Assembly (NCBI GenBank): GCA_025175895.1
Contig: CM046000.1
Location: forward strand, 70,234,720 to 70,298,719
DNA length: 64,000 bases
DNA from: Wurfbainia villosa
Taxonomy: Eukaryota; Streptophyta; Magnoliopsida; Zingiberales; Zingiberaceae
Reading direction: 5' to 3'
A model generated the notes under the pieces. That model searched no databases, had not been told where the DNA came from, and saw only the letters and a program-made list of their open reading frames with translations. The position numbers and the translations under genes are program-made. Within the stretch, counting starts at the first letter, position 1. Each line of letters opens with the position of its first letter. This document shows positions 46,952 to 59,188 of the stretch, one piece after another.

Positions 46952-49236
46952 TAGGGTTTCATTAGCAAATTATAAGGCGGCTCGGGTCCTAGTGGATGCA
47001 TGGAGTTCGGTTAATATTCTCTTTCAAGACGCTTTCAACCAGATGCAGCTCGGAAATGCCCAATTGGTGGATATATCAACCCCTTTGTTTGGGTTCGCTG
47101 GGCATATGGTGCATTCTTCAGGGCAAATAACTCTTCCCCTTACTTTGGGGACAAGGTTGAGTCAGAAAACCAACATGACCTCCTTCTTGGTGGTGGATAC
47201 CGCTTCTGCTTATAATGTTATTTTGGGTCGCCCTTTTTTGTCAGCTTTTCAAGCGGTGGCTTCTCCTTATCACAAGAAGATAAAGTTTCCGATCGACCAA
47301 CTCGTTGGGGAAGTCCGAGGCGAATAGAAAACTGCTCGGAGCTGCAATGTACAAATGGTAAGGGACGACAAGAGAAAGGCTAAAGTAGAAGACACCAAGG
47401 GGAAGACCATTGTCGCTCCAGAGGCATATGTGCTAGAAGAAACCCTTCCCAAAAAGGAGAAGTTAGAAGAAGAGGAAGCTGTGGAAATAGCTCCGGGGAA
47501 AGTGACTCGAATAACACAACAGCTTGAGGTGAAGGATGAACTCATTGTTTGTCTACGAAGGAATGAAGATATATTTACTAAAGACATGCATGATTTGACT
47601 GGAATCGACCCCCGAGTTGTAGCACACCATATGAACATCCTCCCTGAAGCACGACCTGTCCAACAAAAGAGGCAACACTTCAGGCTAGAGAAAGACAAGG
47701 TCATCGCTGAAGAGGTGGATAAGCTACTGGAGGCTAGTCACATAAAAGAAATCCAATTCCCCAAGTGGGTATTGAATGTAGTGTTGGTCCCCAAGTCCTC
47801 TGGGCAATGGAGAATGTGTATTGATTTTCGTGATCTAAATAAAGCTTGCCCTAAAGACTGCTACCCCTTATCTCGTATTGATCAGTTGGTAGATTCTACT
47901 GTGGGATATGAAGTTGTATCACTTATGGATGCTTATCAGGGGTATCATCAAATTCCATTAGCTCGAGAAGATAGAAGGAGGGTCAGCTTTGTGACGTCTG
48001 GAGGGTTGTATGCCTATGTAGTGATACCCTTCGGGCTGAAAAATGCTGGAGCCACTTATCAAAGGTTAATGGACAAGATATTCACTGAACAGAAGGGCAG
48101 GAATGTGAAGGTATACGTTGATGACATTTTGGTAAAGTCATGACTCACTCGAAGTTTGGTGCAAGACTTGGAGGAAACCTTTGCTACCCTTAGACGCTAT
48201 GACATGAAACTGAATCCAAAGAAATATTTATTTGGGGTAAAGAGTGGAAAATTCTTGGGGTACATTGTGACTGAAAAGGGGTTGCAGGATAACCCAAAAA
48301 AAGTTCAGGCCCTGTGTAATATGAAGTCACCCACCAATTTACGAGAAACCCAGAAGTTAGTTGGGAGGATTGTTTCATTGTCTCGATTCATTGCCAGATC
48401 GGCAAATCGGGGTTTACCCTTTTTTCGGATTCTAAGAAAAACCACTCGGTTTCAATGGGATGAAAATTGTGAACAAGATTTTCGAGATCTGAAGAAGTAC
48501 CTAGCGGGACTCCCATTACTAGCTAAACCTGTTTTGGGAGAACCGCTGTGGGTATACCTAGCCGTATCTGAGGGAGCCATCAGTTTAGTTTTATTGAGGC
48601 AGGAAGGCGCACATCAACAACCTATTTATTATACGAGTCACATATTGAAAGGAGTTGAGTTGAGATATACTGAATTAGAGAAGTTGACATACCTACTAAT
48701 CTTGACTGCCCCAAATTGAGGCTATATTTCCTGGCCCATCCGGTTAATGTGCTAACAAATAGTGAATTGGGTAAGGTAGTCACTAAACCAAATTCTTCTG
48801 GGAGATTAGCCAAGTAGATTGTGGAGCTAAGTGAGTATGATATTCACTATCATCCCCGAACTGCTATCAAGGCTCAGGTGCCAACTGATTTCCTAGCTGA
48901 AGTGCTAATGGGAAGAGTATGGAACATCTTTGTGGATGGATCTTCAAGGGTCGGAGGAAATGGAGTCGGAGTAGTACTTATATCTCCATCAGATGAAGAG
49001 ACTCATATAGCCATTCGTTTGGGATATAAAGCGTCTAATAATGAGGCAGAGTATGAAGCTATTCTAGCTAGATTACAGGCAGCTCGGGTAGTGGGGGCCA
49101 CTTCGATCATAATCCATTCAGACTATTAATTGGCAGTGTCGCAGCTCAAGGGTGCTTTTGACATTTGGGAAGATAGGTTATAGAAATACTTCGCGACTTT
49201 TGAAAAAAGAAAGACTCATTTTCAGGAGGTAATCCT
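46952..49236 (+). pseudogene. pol: Tat-type Gypsy protease, reverse transcriptase, RNase H and second RNase H
   Basis: Continues the protease start at 28975-29090. Protease 46952-47327: the active site reads DAWSS (Asp at 46995) where relatives have DTGSS or DNGSS. RT 47355-48143: MCIDFRDLNKACPKD, then YVDD at 48114-48125. A TGA at 48141-48143 follows. The connection and first RNase H run 48156-48719, then a frame shift. The second, aRNH-type RNase H (NIFVDGSSRVGGNGVG, NNEAEYEAI) runs 48821-49129, with stops at 48815-48817, 49127-49129 and 49181-49183, all in one frame. Cut by the CACTA insert at 49237. The second RNase H supports assignment to the Tat/Ogre group. Confidence 0.92.
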
Positions 49237-49920
49237 CACTACAAGAAAAATGAAAAATAGCGATGAATTATTAATTCATCGCTAAAATGAGGAATTCACA
49301 ACGAATTTCTTGATCATCATAAATAATATCAAATTTGCGATGAAATTGTAATATTTTATTGCTAAACGTAAATATATTAGAGATGAAATAAAAATATTCA
49401 TCGCTAGACTATATTCTAAATTAATGTTAGCGACGAAATATATATTTCATCGCTAATATATTTAAGTTTAGCAATGATATTTATAAATTCGTCAACAATA
49501 ATATCAGTCGACTGATCTATACCACTAGTCGACTGATACTTGGTGATGAAATAAATAAATATTCATCGCAAACTATTCGGTTAATTGGCTAGTCGAGTAA
49601 ACTCGATTTTGTGGGCGACCAAATTATCGACAGTCGACTTGTGGATACCACAAGTCGACTGATATTTAGCGATAAAATAAATAAATATTCATTGCAAACT
49701 ATTCATTCGAATGGCCAGTCGAATAGACTCGATTCTGTGGCTGACCAAATTACTGGCAGTCGATTGGGGATACCACCAGTCAACTGGGGATACCACCAGT
49801 CGACTGATGTGCTAATTTTTTACGACGATGTGTTGCTCGTCACCAATATATAAATATTAGCGATGAAAATTTAAATTTTCATCGTGAAGATGATAATATT
49901 AGTGACGAATAAAAATATTT
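49237..49920. repeat. CACTA terminus and subterminal repeats with CAGTCGACTG motifs
   Basis: Repeated inverted ATTCATCGCTA / TAGCGATGAA motifs occur through 49258-49920. A unit of about 125 bp is tandemly repeated (about 49500-49624 and 49625-49750), each with TCGACTG-type palindromes, GATACCAC and CTCGATT-TGTGG. Two sites are exactly CAGTCGACTG (about 49506 and 49798). Confidence 0.85.
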
Positions 49921-50788
49921 CATCGCTAATATCCGTGTTAAAAGACCCTACGCCGCACTGATTCTTCCATTTTCTCCGTGCAACTTCCTCTCTTCCGGCG
50001 ATTCTCCTACTCTCCCACGACAAGCTCCGCATGACTCTTTCTTCATCTCCGACGACAAGCTCCGACATTTCTCTGTGCTCTAGCTTCTCTCCTTGTCAGC
50101 CAGGCACCCTAGCTTCCGCACGTGCCACTTCTCTTCTCCGACAATGTTTTAAGCTCAGGTCCGGCGTTGTCCCCGTTGTCCAGCTCCGGTGGTAGCTCCG
50201 ACCTCCTTCTCTAGCTCCGGTCTCCAGCTTCGGATTCTTCTTGGTGCCGTCTCAAGCTTAGGTTTATCCTAATTATTTCTTCAAGGTTTTAAAATAAATT
50301 TAGGAGTTTTTTGTATTGTTGTTATAATTAGATGATAAATTTAGGGTTTTGTTATACTCAGATGGTGAATTTAGATTCTTGTTAGGGTTTATGGTTATTG
50401 TAGGTTATATATACGGTTGTTAGGGTTTTGTTAGGGATTAGATGATGAATTTATGGTTTTTTATCATTTAGATTTGGACCTATTCATGATAATCAAGCAG
50501 TAACTTATTGCTTAGATGATAAATTTGAAGATATGTTGTCAATTAGATGATGATTTTAGGATTATTCTGTGATTAGAGAATAAGTTTAGGGTTTTCTGAT
50601 TCTTAGATTATAATGTTTGATGATAAACGTAGGGTTATAATGCAAAGTGTAGGTTATGTTGTGTGAGGTTTAAATTATAAATTTTTTGATTATTTTGTAT
50701 GTGATAACTAAATTTAAGTTGCTTAATTCCTTTTATTGAAAAATAACATCAAAATTATTTTATATATGTTTAACCAGGGTTTAAAAAA
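49921..50788 (+). other. CACTA 5' untranslated region, probable intron
   Basis: The first part is CT-rich with repeated CGACAAGCTCCG-type motifs (49980-50250). The rest is AT-rich and ends near an ACCAGG just before the ATG at 50789, which would fit a leader intron acceptor. No ORF of note. Confidence 0.5.
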
Positions 50789-51483
50789 ATGAATAAAAGT
50801 TGGATAACAATTCAGAATCAGATTCGTCATGAATATATAAATGGGTTGAATCAGTTTATAAATATGGCAAAGAATTACATGATCAGTCTAGATTTATCGA
50901 AAATTCATTGTCCATGTCCATGGTGTGGCAATTTGTTTCAATATGAATTGTATTATATACAAGGACATCTTTATAGGTGGGGATTCGATAGAATATATAA
51001 AGTCTTAAAGTATAAATTGTTTCATAGAGAAGCTTCTACATCATCCGGTAGTATAAATATTGTCAATCAAGATGAAAATGATGTTGATGTTGAAGTAGAT
51101 GATTTCGAAGATGATTTTGAAGACATATTTATTGATTTACGAAATGCAAAAAATATAACCAACAATGAGCCTCAATCGGATGATATCAATGTAAACACAA
51201 ATGCAAATGATTGTAGACAAAGTTATACTTCAATGTTAGAAGAAGCACAAAAAGAACTGTATCACAATTGTACTAATTTTTTGATTTTCAATTTTGTGGT
51301 GAAGCTAATGCATGTGAAGATGTTAAATGGCTGGAGCAATAAATATTTTGATATGTTACTTCAGTTATTGCAAGAGGCATTTCCTAAACTGAATGTGATT
51401 CTAAACTCTTATTATGAAGCCAAAAAAATATTAAAAGTGTTAGGATTAACATATGAGAAGATACATGTCTGTAAGAATGATTG

Positions 51484-52608
51484 TGTTGGTGCAGGGGTAC
51501 CTAAGTCGAACCTGTATTTTGATTATGGCAAAAGACGCAAAGTCAAGGATATATCATTATCTCACGAGATGAATCGAGTGTGCAGAAAAGTGCTAAAGCT
51601 GGAGCTGAAGGCTAGCGACACCCGGAGGAAGCCGCGGTGGTCGAGCGACACTCGAGTGCCTTCGGAGGGAGCCGAAAGAATCGAGTGGAAGGCCAAAAGC
51701 GAAAGCGACATAGTAAGTATCGAGGTAAGCTCGTGCGTGTGAGCATAAGTGAGGTCATATCCTCCTTACGGGGATGGTCTTAAGCGTAGATCCGACCAAA
51801 GACATCCCATCGATGGTCTAGGTCGAGATCGGACGGTCGAAGGCTGTCGAAATAATGTTTTCATTAAGCTAACTTTGCCTTGCAGCTAGCATCAGTCGAC
51901 TGCCAGCTTGGAGGACTCGACTGCCGTCCATCAGTCGACTGTCTGCGGTCAACATTCGACTGATGCTACCATTAGTCAACTGATGATGGCCATCAGTCGA
52001 CTGATGGTCAAGGATCAACCTCGAGGAGTCAAGCTCTATCACCATTTTTCAAGGAGGTTTTGTGCCCATTTGTGATTTGTTGAAGAGCCATTCGATAAGG
52101 GGCTCAAAGGCTATAAAAGGAGGGCTTGTCCTAGGGTTTTTCATCAATTCAAAAGCTTCCAAGTGCTTCCGGTACGCTACGAGTCTCCGACATTCCTATG
52201 ACGAAGCTCTGCAGACACGACGACTAGGGTTTCATCTTTTCATCTACGAGTCATCGGTATAATCTTAGTTTAATTCCATTATGTATTTCTTTTTATTGTG
52301 GTTTTATCGTAACGAGAAGAGGGGGAGTGTCCCTCTATCTTTAGTCTCTTTCGTGGTTTTTGTATCCGATTAACTCCTACCTCCAATGAGGAGGAGTTCA
52401 TTAGTGATTTGCCCTCCGTGCATGATCAAGGATCACTAGGGCCTTGGAGTAGTAGCCGAAGGCTACGAACCAAGTAAAAAATCTACTTGTCTCTTTTATT
52501 TTTTTTTAATTTATCTTTCCGTTGCACTTAATTGCTTTGAAATGAATTCATACGGAAAAGTTTTATCGCTATTCACCCCCCCCTCTAGCGATCCGCTTCG
52601 ATCCAACT
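51484..52608 (+). mobile_element. Solo Copia-type LTR in the CACTA transposase
   Basis: 1125 bp, starting TGTTGGTGCAGGGG, with target duplication GATTG (51479-51483 and 52609-52613). It ends CCAACT in place of the expected CA. TATA box TATAAAAG at about 52113. Three CAGTCGACTG sites lie in 51894-52005. The end segment CTATTCACCCCCCCCTCTAG is the same type as in the A, B and D LTRs. There is no internal sequence, so an LTR-LTR recombination product. Confidence 0.9.
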
Positions 52609-53474
52609 GATTGTATATTATTTTGGGATGAGCACGAGAATAAGGATGCATATCCAGTGTGTAAGGAGCCCAAATACAAGTACGAAGGGATGAATAAGAA
52701 AAAGAATCCTCACAAAATTCTTCGATATTTTCCTCTGAAATTGAGACTTAAGCGGTTGTTTATTTCGAAGCATACGACTAAAGAAATGAGATGACATAAA
52801 GAAAAGCGAGTTGAAATAGATGGTGTATTAAGACACCCAGCTGATAGTGAATCATGGAAAGAATTTGTCAATTCACATGAAATATTTACAGGTGATCCAC
52901 GAAATATTCGCTTAGGGTTGGCTACTGAGGGGGTTTAATCCATTTGGAAATATGTCAAATGCTTATAGTGTGTGGCATGTTATACTTGTGAATTATAATT
53001 TGCCACCATGGAAAATGATGAAGCCGCCATATATGATTATGTCTCTTTTAATTCCTGGGCCTAAATCACCTAGCAAAGAGATAGATGTATACCTATGACC
53101 TCTATAAATGAACTGAAGGAGCTATGGGATGACAGGGTGGAAGCATATGATGCATTGACAGAACAAGTATTTCAATTACATGCTGCTGTGATGTGGACCA
53201 TTCACGACTTTCCAACATATGGAATAGTTTCTGGATGGAGCACAAAGGGCTATAAGGCATGTCCAGTATGCCTGAATGAAACCAAATCTCAAGGATTAAG
53301 GAGTAAAATATGTTACACATGTCACCGTCGATTCTTGAATGTGCAACACCCATGGCATAAAAATAAAAATTTCAATGGAAAGGCTGAAAAAGAAATACCA
53401 ACACGAGTAATGAATGGATATGAGATTTAAGCATAGTTAGACATGTTACCCCAAGTGACATTCAGTAAGCATCT

Positions 53475-54845
53475 TGATGCACGCGAACGCGACCTCAAAT
53501 CTCGCGACAGAGACCGTCGAGGACTCGAAGCACGCGCTCACGCTCAATGTCCGCAAGTGCACGGATGTTGTCAAGTAATAAAAAGATTATCGATCCCACA
53601 GAGACTGAGATTTGAGTACCGATTTGTTCAGTGGATGTTATTGTTCGGAAGTTAAATCTAAAGGTTGTGATTGTGAGGGTTGTCGGTGGACTAAACTCTA
53701 GTACGGTATCATACGGAGGAAGAAAGGAGCTTTCCGTGAGATCTTTTAAAGGGATTCTAGAACTTCGATTTCGCTTGTGTGTCACAAAACATGTTATCAA
53801 CTGGGCATTGTCTAAACGTCTAACTATGGTCTTATGGAAGGGACATCATACACTCTCCTGATGAGCCACTGCATCTATTGGGAGCTATCTCTGCCTTACA
53901 AGGATTGGATAGGCGGTACGAGGATGTCAAATCAATCCCTGCGATGAACTGTTTCCAGTTCTATCGCATCCTTCTACCTACGGTTACAGGAGATCAGGTT
54001 TACCCCTAGGTTTCTTGTATAAATCCCTAAATCTTAGAACAAGGGCTGTCACCCTTCATATCGCCTAAGCACAGTAGATAGAAAACCAAATACACATATA
54101 TATTTGTATAAACAAATCCCAATTGCAAATTCAAACTCAAAAATAGAATTCAATTTGTAGCAACATGTCACACGCACACAAGCTACTCCCTAATCCTAAA
54201 ATCGAAGAAACTACTCCACAGATAGGAGAGGAGAATCACAAGGCATATTCATGTTCGAATTAATCATAAATAAAATGCAAGAACAGAATGTTATAATGCC
54301 GATGTGGCCTTCTCTCCAGTGTTGACGTGCAGAACTTGGATCTCCGGCGGCGTTCTTCCTCCATGTTGCTAGTTTCTGAAGCTTTTTAGGGCTTCAATGT
54401 GCCGTCCCAGCTGTTGTACCTCCCCCATAGGGTTTGGGTGGAGCCATCCATATATAGACATCACATCGGATCGCTGTGAAATCTGAAAAAAATCCTAGCC
54501 GCGTCAATCTGTTGGGCCGCCACACGGCCGTGTGTTTCTACACGACCAAGCTGTGTGTGGCCCTAGGATGGCTGATTTCGTCCCTTGGACACGGCCGTGT
54601 GTAGCCACACGCCCTGGCCATGTCCCCTTCTGCGTCTAGCTGCAAAATGCCCTTCTTTCGCTTTGAAAGTGTGCCTTTTTCCCCCGAAATGCTATCCTTC
54701 ACATAAAAGTACAAAGAGCAAATCTCCGAACTAGAAAATAGGAAATGTATGCAAAATAAAGTGACATATGCATGAAACTAACATAAAATGTAATGAGATG
54801 TGAGCTAAAACTACTCCTAAAACCCTATATGTTTTGCTCACATCA
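53475..54845 (-). repeat. 3' LTR of the Athila-type element
   Basis: TGATGCACGCG to GCTCACATCA in plus reading. It contains ACACGGCCGTGT-type palindromes near 54523 and 54592. The minus-strand polypurine tract follows at 54846-54860. Confidence 0.92.
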
Positions 54846-55899
54846 CTTCCCCCAGACTTAAATCTTTGCTTGTCCTCAAGCAAACCTCAGTGCCATGAAA
54901 TTTTAAAAGGATACTGTTCCATGCTTAGCATGTTAACTAAATTTATCAAGTGATATTTGCAATCAAAGCAAAATAAATATGTTCTAGAAATTCACTAAGT
55001 TAGGTCCTCGTACTCGTGCTAAGCGAATCATTCTCAGGGGATACTGTTCCATGCTTAGCATGTTAACTAAATTTATCAAGTGGTATTTGCAATCAAAGCA
55101 AAATAAATATGTTCTAGAAATTCACTAAGTTAGGTCCTCGTACTCATGCTAAGCGAATCATTCTCAGGGGATACTCGTTCCATGGTGAGTTAAGTCGTCA
55201 TCTTATAACTTTCCTAAGGTATCCAGCTCTTAGGCACTTACTTGCCCAAAGCGAGGGTCGTTCCCTAGATCTAACACAAAGTCTCAAAGGCGTGCTCGGT
55301 ATTGAGAGAAATTGGTAGGTATTTTCCCAGTAACCTAACTCGGTCTCAAAGGGGAACCTAACCATTTCCATCCATGATAACTATTTTTTTTATCCCCTCA
55401 TGAATTTTTTTTCTTTTTTCTTTTCTCTCTTTTATTTTTTTCGGCTCACTAGGATTTTGATTTTTTCGAATGGGCTTACACAATCCGAGTATCTCCAGTA
55501 ACTAAAATGCTAAACCTAGAGTCACCTATGGATTCTAAAGTACTAGACTATTGAGATGAATCATAACTAGGTATGTACTAGACTCTCCCTTTCAGAGTGT
55601 TCGATATGTGTAGGTATAAAAATAGAAGCTAACCAGTGTAAGTCTAGAATATTCATTCATAGCCAATAAAATAAAATACCACGAGGTAAATAAAGTTACA
55701 CTACTCATGGAAACAACTCATGAAGGAAGACTTTTAACAAAAATACTACTGAGGCAGCTTTATAGATAACAAAAACTAAGTGCTGAAAGAAACTCAACAA
55801 CCTATGCATGAACAACTGAATGCTAAAAGTAATGCAAATATCATGAAAGAAACTACTTCTAGAAACAAAATAAAATTTGGGGTCCCCCCAGACTTAAAT
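54846..55899 (-). other. Athila 3' spacer
   Basis: Non-coding apart from chance frames. Includes the purine tract, a 130-bp tandem duplication (54909-55168) and a T-rich run (55383-55470). Confidence 0.75.
54909..55168. repeat. 130-bp tandem duplication
   Basis: Units at 54909-55038 and 55039-55168 differ at about two to three positions; a partial third copy starts at 55169. Confidence 0.92.
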
Positions 55900-58800
55900 G
55901 AAAGTATACCTCTAGTATGGTGGACAAGGTGGAAAGTCTGGAAGCCTCGGCATCTCAGGGTCCTGGGAGAACCTGCTACTGAGCCGCTGATGCCACATAT
56001 ACATGTGGTCGATCTGAGAGATGATGGATGTAGCGGCTGCTCGGTGCTCCTCCTCCCTATCCCACTATGCCTGTTGGGCATGCATGTACTGCCGCATCTC
56101 CTGACAATAGGTGGCCTCATCCTGGCGACGTGCAGCCTCCTTCTGGAAGTAGATGCGACCTCATCGTAGAACTCCTCAGCCCGCTGGAAGTGTTTCTGGA
56201 AGCCCTGGAACTCCGCCTGCGTGTAGGCGCTCTTCTCCTCCCATCGCTGCCTCTGTGTCTGCTACTCGGCGTATATATTGTCGAGGCGCGATCAGAACTC
56301 TAAGAAATCATAGGCCGACGTACATGCATCCTGCTCAAAAGTAGAAAAAGGTGGCGGTGCAGGTGCAGGCTCATGTCGATGTGGACTAGGTGGGCTCCTA
56401 TACATGTGTGGACTGGAGGGAGAGTGATGTAAAGGGGGAGAGATGGGCACCGATGTGGATGGTCCCTCATGTGGCAGGGACTCCACTATCAGGTCCAAGC
56501 GCCAGTTGGCGCGCATGGTAATGGTGGTACGATCAGGGTCGGGGAGCCTAAGGGCCGTCAGGTTTTTCCTTACAAAGCATAAATAGTGTCCCTCTCTTAC
56601 AATCATCTTCATCGCTATACACACTCCTAGGTCGATCCTAAGGCTCCCTTCTATACTCTCTAATGCAGTGTAATCGTACCCCATCCTATGGCAAATATGG
56701 GTAAGTAGCCCTCACACATTAATCTATCCTCTCGTTGCTTTTCCCATCTTCACTATGTGTTTGATGAAGTGACACCCTACATCAATGCTACTCCTTTCTT
56801 GTAGCATGTCCCAGAGGCAAAGCAGCTCGCTAGCTCTTACTACACCGTCTCCCCATGACCAAATATAGTACTGGCCATAATACGGTGGAGGTATCAGAAA
56901 ATGATGTTTTGGAGGTGCGATGCTTTGGCCCTAGAAGGGTCATAAGTGTGCTCCCTTGTCAACTCGGTCCAAAAGATTCGAGAATTAAACCCAATAGGAG
57001 TTCTTCTCTCTCCCCCACTCGGCAAGCCAATGCATGAATTCCATTGGTGAAGGGTCCATTCATGCTCAATGTTAAATATCCTAAAATTTATTCTGTTGGG
57101 ATGTATACTGAAAAGTCTATCTTTTGTATGAACATTTTTATTTTGAAATAAAAATCACATGATCATTGTTTGCATATTTATGGTTATGCATATTGTCTAA
57201 TACATTACATTATAGATAACATGGTGTGTGGTGTCACACGGGAGATCATGTTATCGACTCCTTGTAAAGTATAAGTATAGGCTCACAACCAAGATGGCTT
57301 TGGACAAACCATTGGTATGGTTGTAGTGTGATTTGGTATTGGTTTGTCTTGACCATAGAATCACACTAGTTCACTTTGTGTGTATTGAGCAAGACTGACT
57401 TAGAGGTGATTCGATTTATTGCTGACTACATAATCGAATCAGACCTCAGATATTATATTGTACATACTCTTAATCCCGATATAATAACGGACACATATAC
57501 TTAGTATTCATTTATTTGATTTACCAATGGGCGAGATTTATAGATTAAATCGATAGGCTCGGTAAGTTGGAAAATGATATTATTTATATGATGTGCCATT
57601 GATTATAGGAGGAAACCGTGTCCTATATATTAGGATGATGATGTCCCCTTGAGGAGCTCATAAGGTTCATCATGTAAACCCTACAGGTGGACTTGGTCCG
57701 ACATGATGAAAAGGTTGAGTGGTACTACTCATGGAGTTAGATGTTGATTAATTAATGGTCAGTAAGTTAATTAATCGACAGACATTCGAGATCTTAAACA
57801 CGGGGAGAAAAATGTACAAATAATATATGGACCCCATATTAACTTATGGGGGTTGGTGAGGTAGATCAATGATAATCCTTTAGTGAATTGGATTATCATT
57901 AATGGATCGGACTTTATGTGGGCTTGATCCATTGGGTGGCTAAGATCCAACTCCTTCTCATGGTCTCTATTGTAGCGTATTAATACCTCACAAAGCCTAG
58001 ATCCAATGGATGAAAACAAAACTCTATAACCAATGGTAGAGATTGAATCTCTAGATCCGACGGTTGAGATTAATTCTCGAGATCCGACGGTTGAGATTAA
58101 ATACCTAGAACGAATGGTGGAGATTAAAACAAGGCTTATCCCTAACTCTATAAAAGGAGTCAAGGGGGTGGGCGGCAAACACAATTGAAGAGGGATTAGG
58201 GTTGGGCGGCAAGGAGCTTGAAGGCTAGGGTTTTGGAGTTTGCTTTGGGCGGCCACAAATAAGGAATTTATTTCCTTCTTCTTCTTCCATTAGGTGGCCG
58301 GCGCCCATCTCTTTCTCCTCTCCCCTTGCCGGCATCCAAACCTCCTCCTTCCCTTCTCCTTGGCTGGTGGAAACAAGGCTTAGGGTCTTCCCTTGGAGCT
58401 CTTGGCCGGCATCCATCTTCTTCACCCAATCCTTCTTGGTCGGCGGCAAGCACCAAGCTTGGAGCTTGGTGGTTGGTTGAAAGAAGAAGAGTTTTGTTTC
58501 TATTCTTCCTCTTGTTCGGAGTGAGCAAGGAAGGAAGATTGGTGATCTAGGAGCTTCAACTTTTGGTAGATCGTCGTCCACACGACGTCCAAAAGGAGGA
58601 AGGACATACAATAGAAGACCAAGAGGTATAACGTTTGTTTATATTCTTTTGTAAGTTGTCTATATTTGTTCTTCAATTATATATGCATGATATATTCTAT
58701 TTTGTGGCTAATATAACTTGGACCCCGAACATAAACACAAAAGCTGGCGATCCGTACATCGTCTATTCCGCGGCTATTCGTAGAATAGAGGTTGGTTGCT

Positions 58801-59188
58801 TGAACAACAAGTTTGTTCAAGTGACTACTCTAATCGAATAACACGACGATGAAACGGTTGCTTGGGTAATCCCTTTTGTCTAGGATTAAATTTTTTATCC
58901 GGGGACGTAGAAGGGATCGCCATGAACAAGCGACCGAGTTGAAGTGGGAAGCGAAGTTTCCTACCTTCATATCCTACCCTCTTCGCTCTCTCTACCCGTT
59001 AAAATTTCCGCCTCTAAGGAACTCAAAAATTCTAGAACTATCCTAGGGTAGGTTGGGTGTCTTATTCCCATTATCTCTTCCCACCCCATTTTTGCAAATA
59101 GGGCTTGAATATCATCCAACAACCCTAAGGACTCTAGCAAATCTTCATCAAGGTACCTAGTAGCAGTGAGTTTACGAGTAGAAAGCAT
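55900..59188 (-). pseudogene. Athila accessory ORF (plant-transposon protein type), split by a solo LTR
   Basis: Minus strand from 59188: KLTATRYLDEDLLESLGLLD, then LEFLSSLEAEI, interrupted at 58970. It resumes at 57093 with FRIFNIEHEWTLHQWNSC, then RIFWTELT, SRAKASHLQN and RYLHRIMASTIFGHGE. After several stops a 130-codon frame (56684-56292) has GYDYTALESIEGSLRIDLG and a Pro/Ser/His-rich tail, with broken Gln-rich sequence down to about 55900. The order matches the large accessory protein of Athila-type elements, whose role is unknown; env-like status has been debated. Multiple stops, so not functional. Confidence 0.75.
57094..58969 (+). mobile_element. Solo Copia LTR inside the Athila ORF
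   Basis: 1876 bp, TGTTGGGATGTATACTG to TTTCCTACCTTCA; target duplication TATTC/TATCC (57089-57093 and 58970-58974). A TATA box (TATAAAAGG) near 58149 is consistent with plus orientation. Three near-repeats of GATCCGACGGTTGAGATTAA lie at about 58053-58130. Removing it restores the Athila frame (GRI to NFRIFNIE). Confidence 0.85.

Larger units (their letters stand above)
22617..49236 (+). mobile_element. Tat-type Ty3/gypsy element, 5' part, with three inserted elements
   Basis: Pieces in order: 5' LTR (22617-23253), primer site, gag start (23276-23484), gag and protease start (27625-29090), then protease, RT, RNase H and a second RNase H (46952-49236). Frames rejoin across the inserts: protease breaks at ALVV|V around Copia D. 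The integrase and 3' LTR lie beyond the window, past the CACTA element. The dual RNase H layout is known for the Tat/Ogre group. It inserted into the pol of Copia C. Confidence 0.88.

Noticed and set aside
51484..51742. The last part of the 317-codon frame starting at 50789.
   Set aside because: Codons after 51483 read into the inserted solo LTR; they are not transposase.
58225..58611. ORFs of 74-128 codons on both strands in the GC-richer part of the solo LTR.
   Set aside because: Inside an LTR with its own target duplication, no domain, several frames open together.
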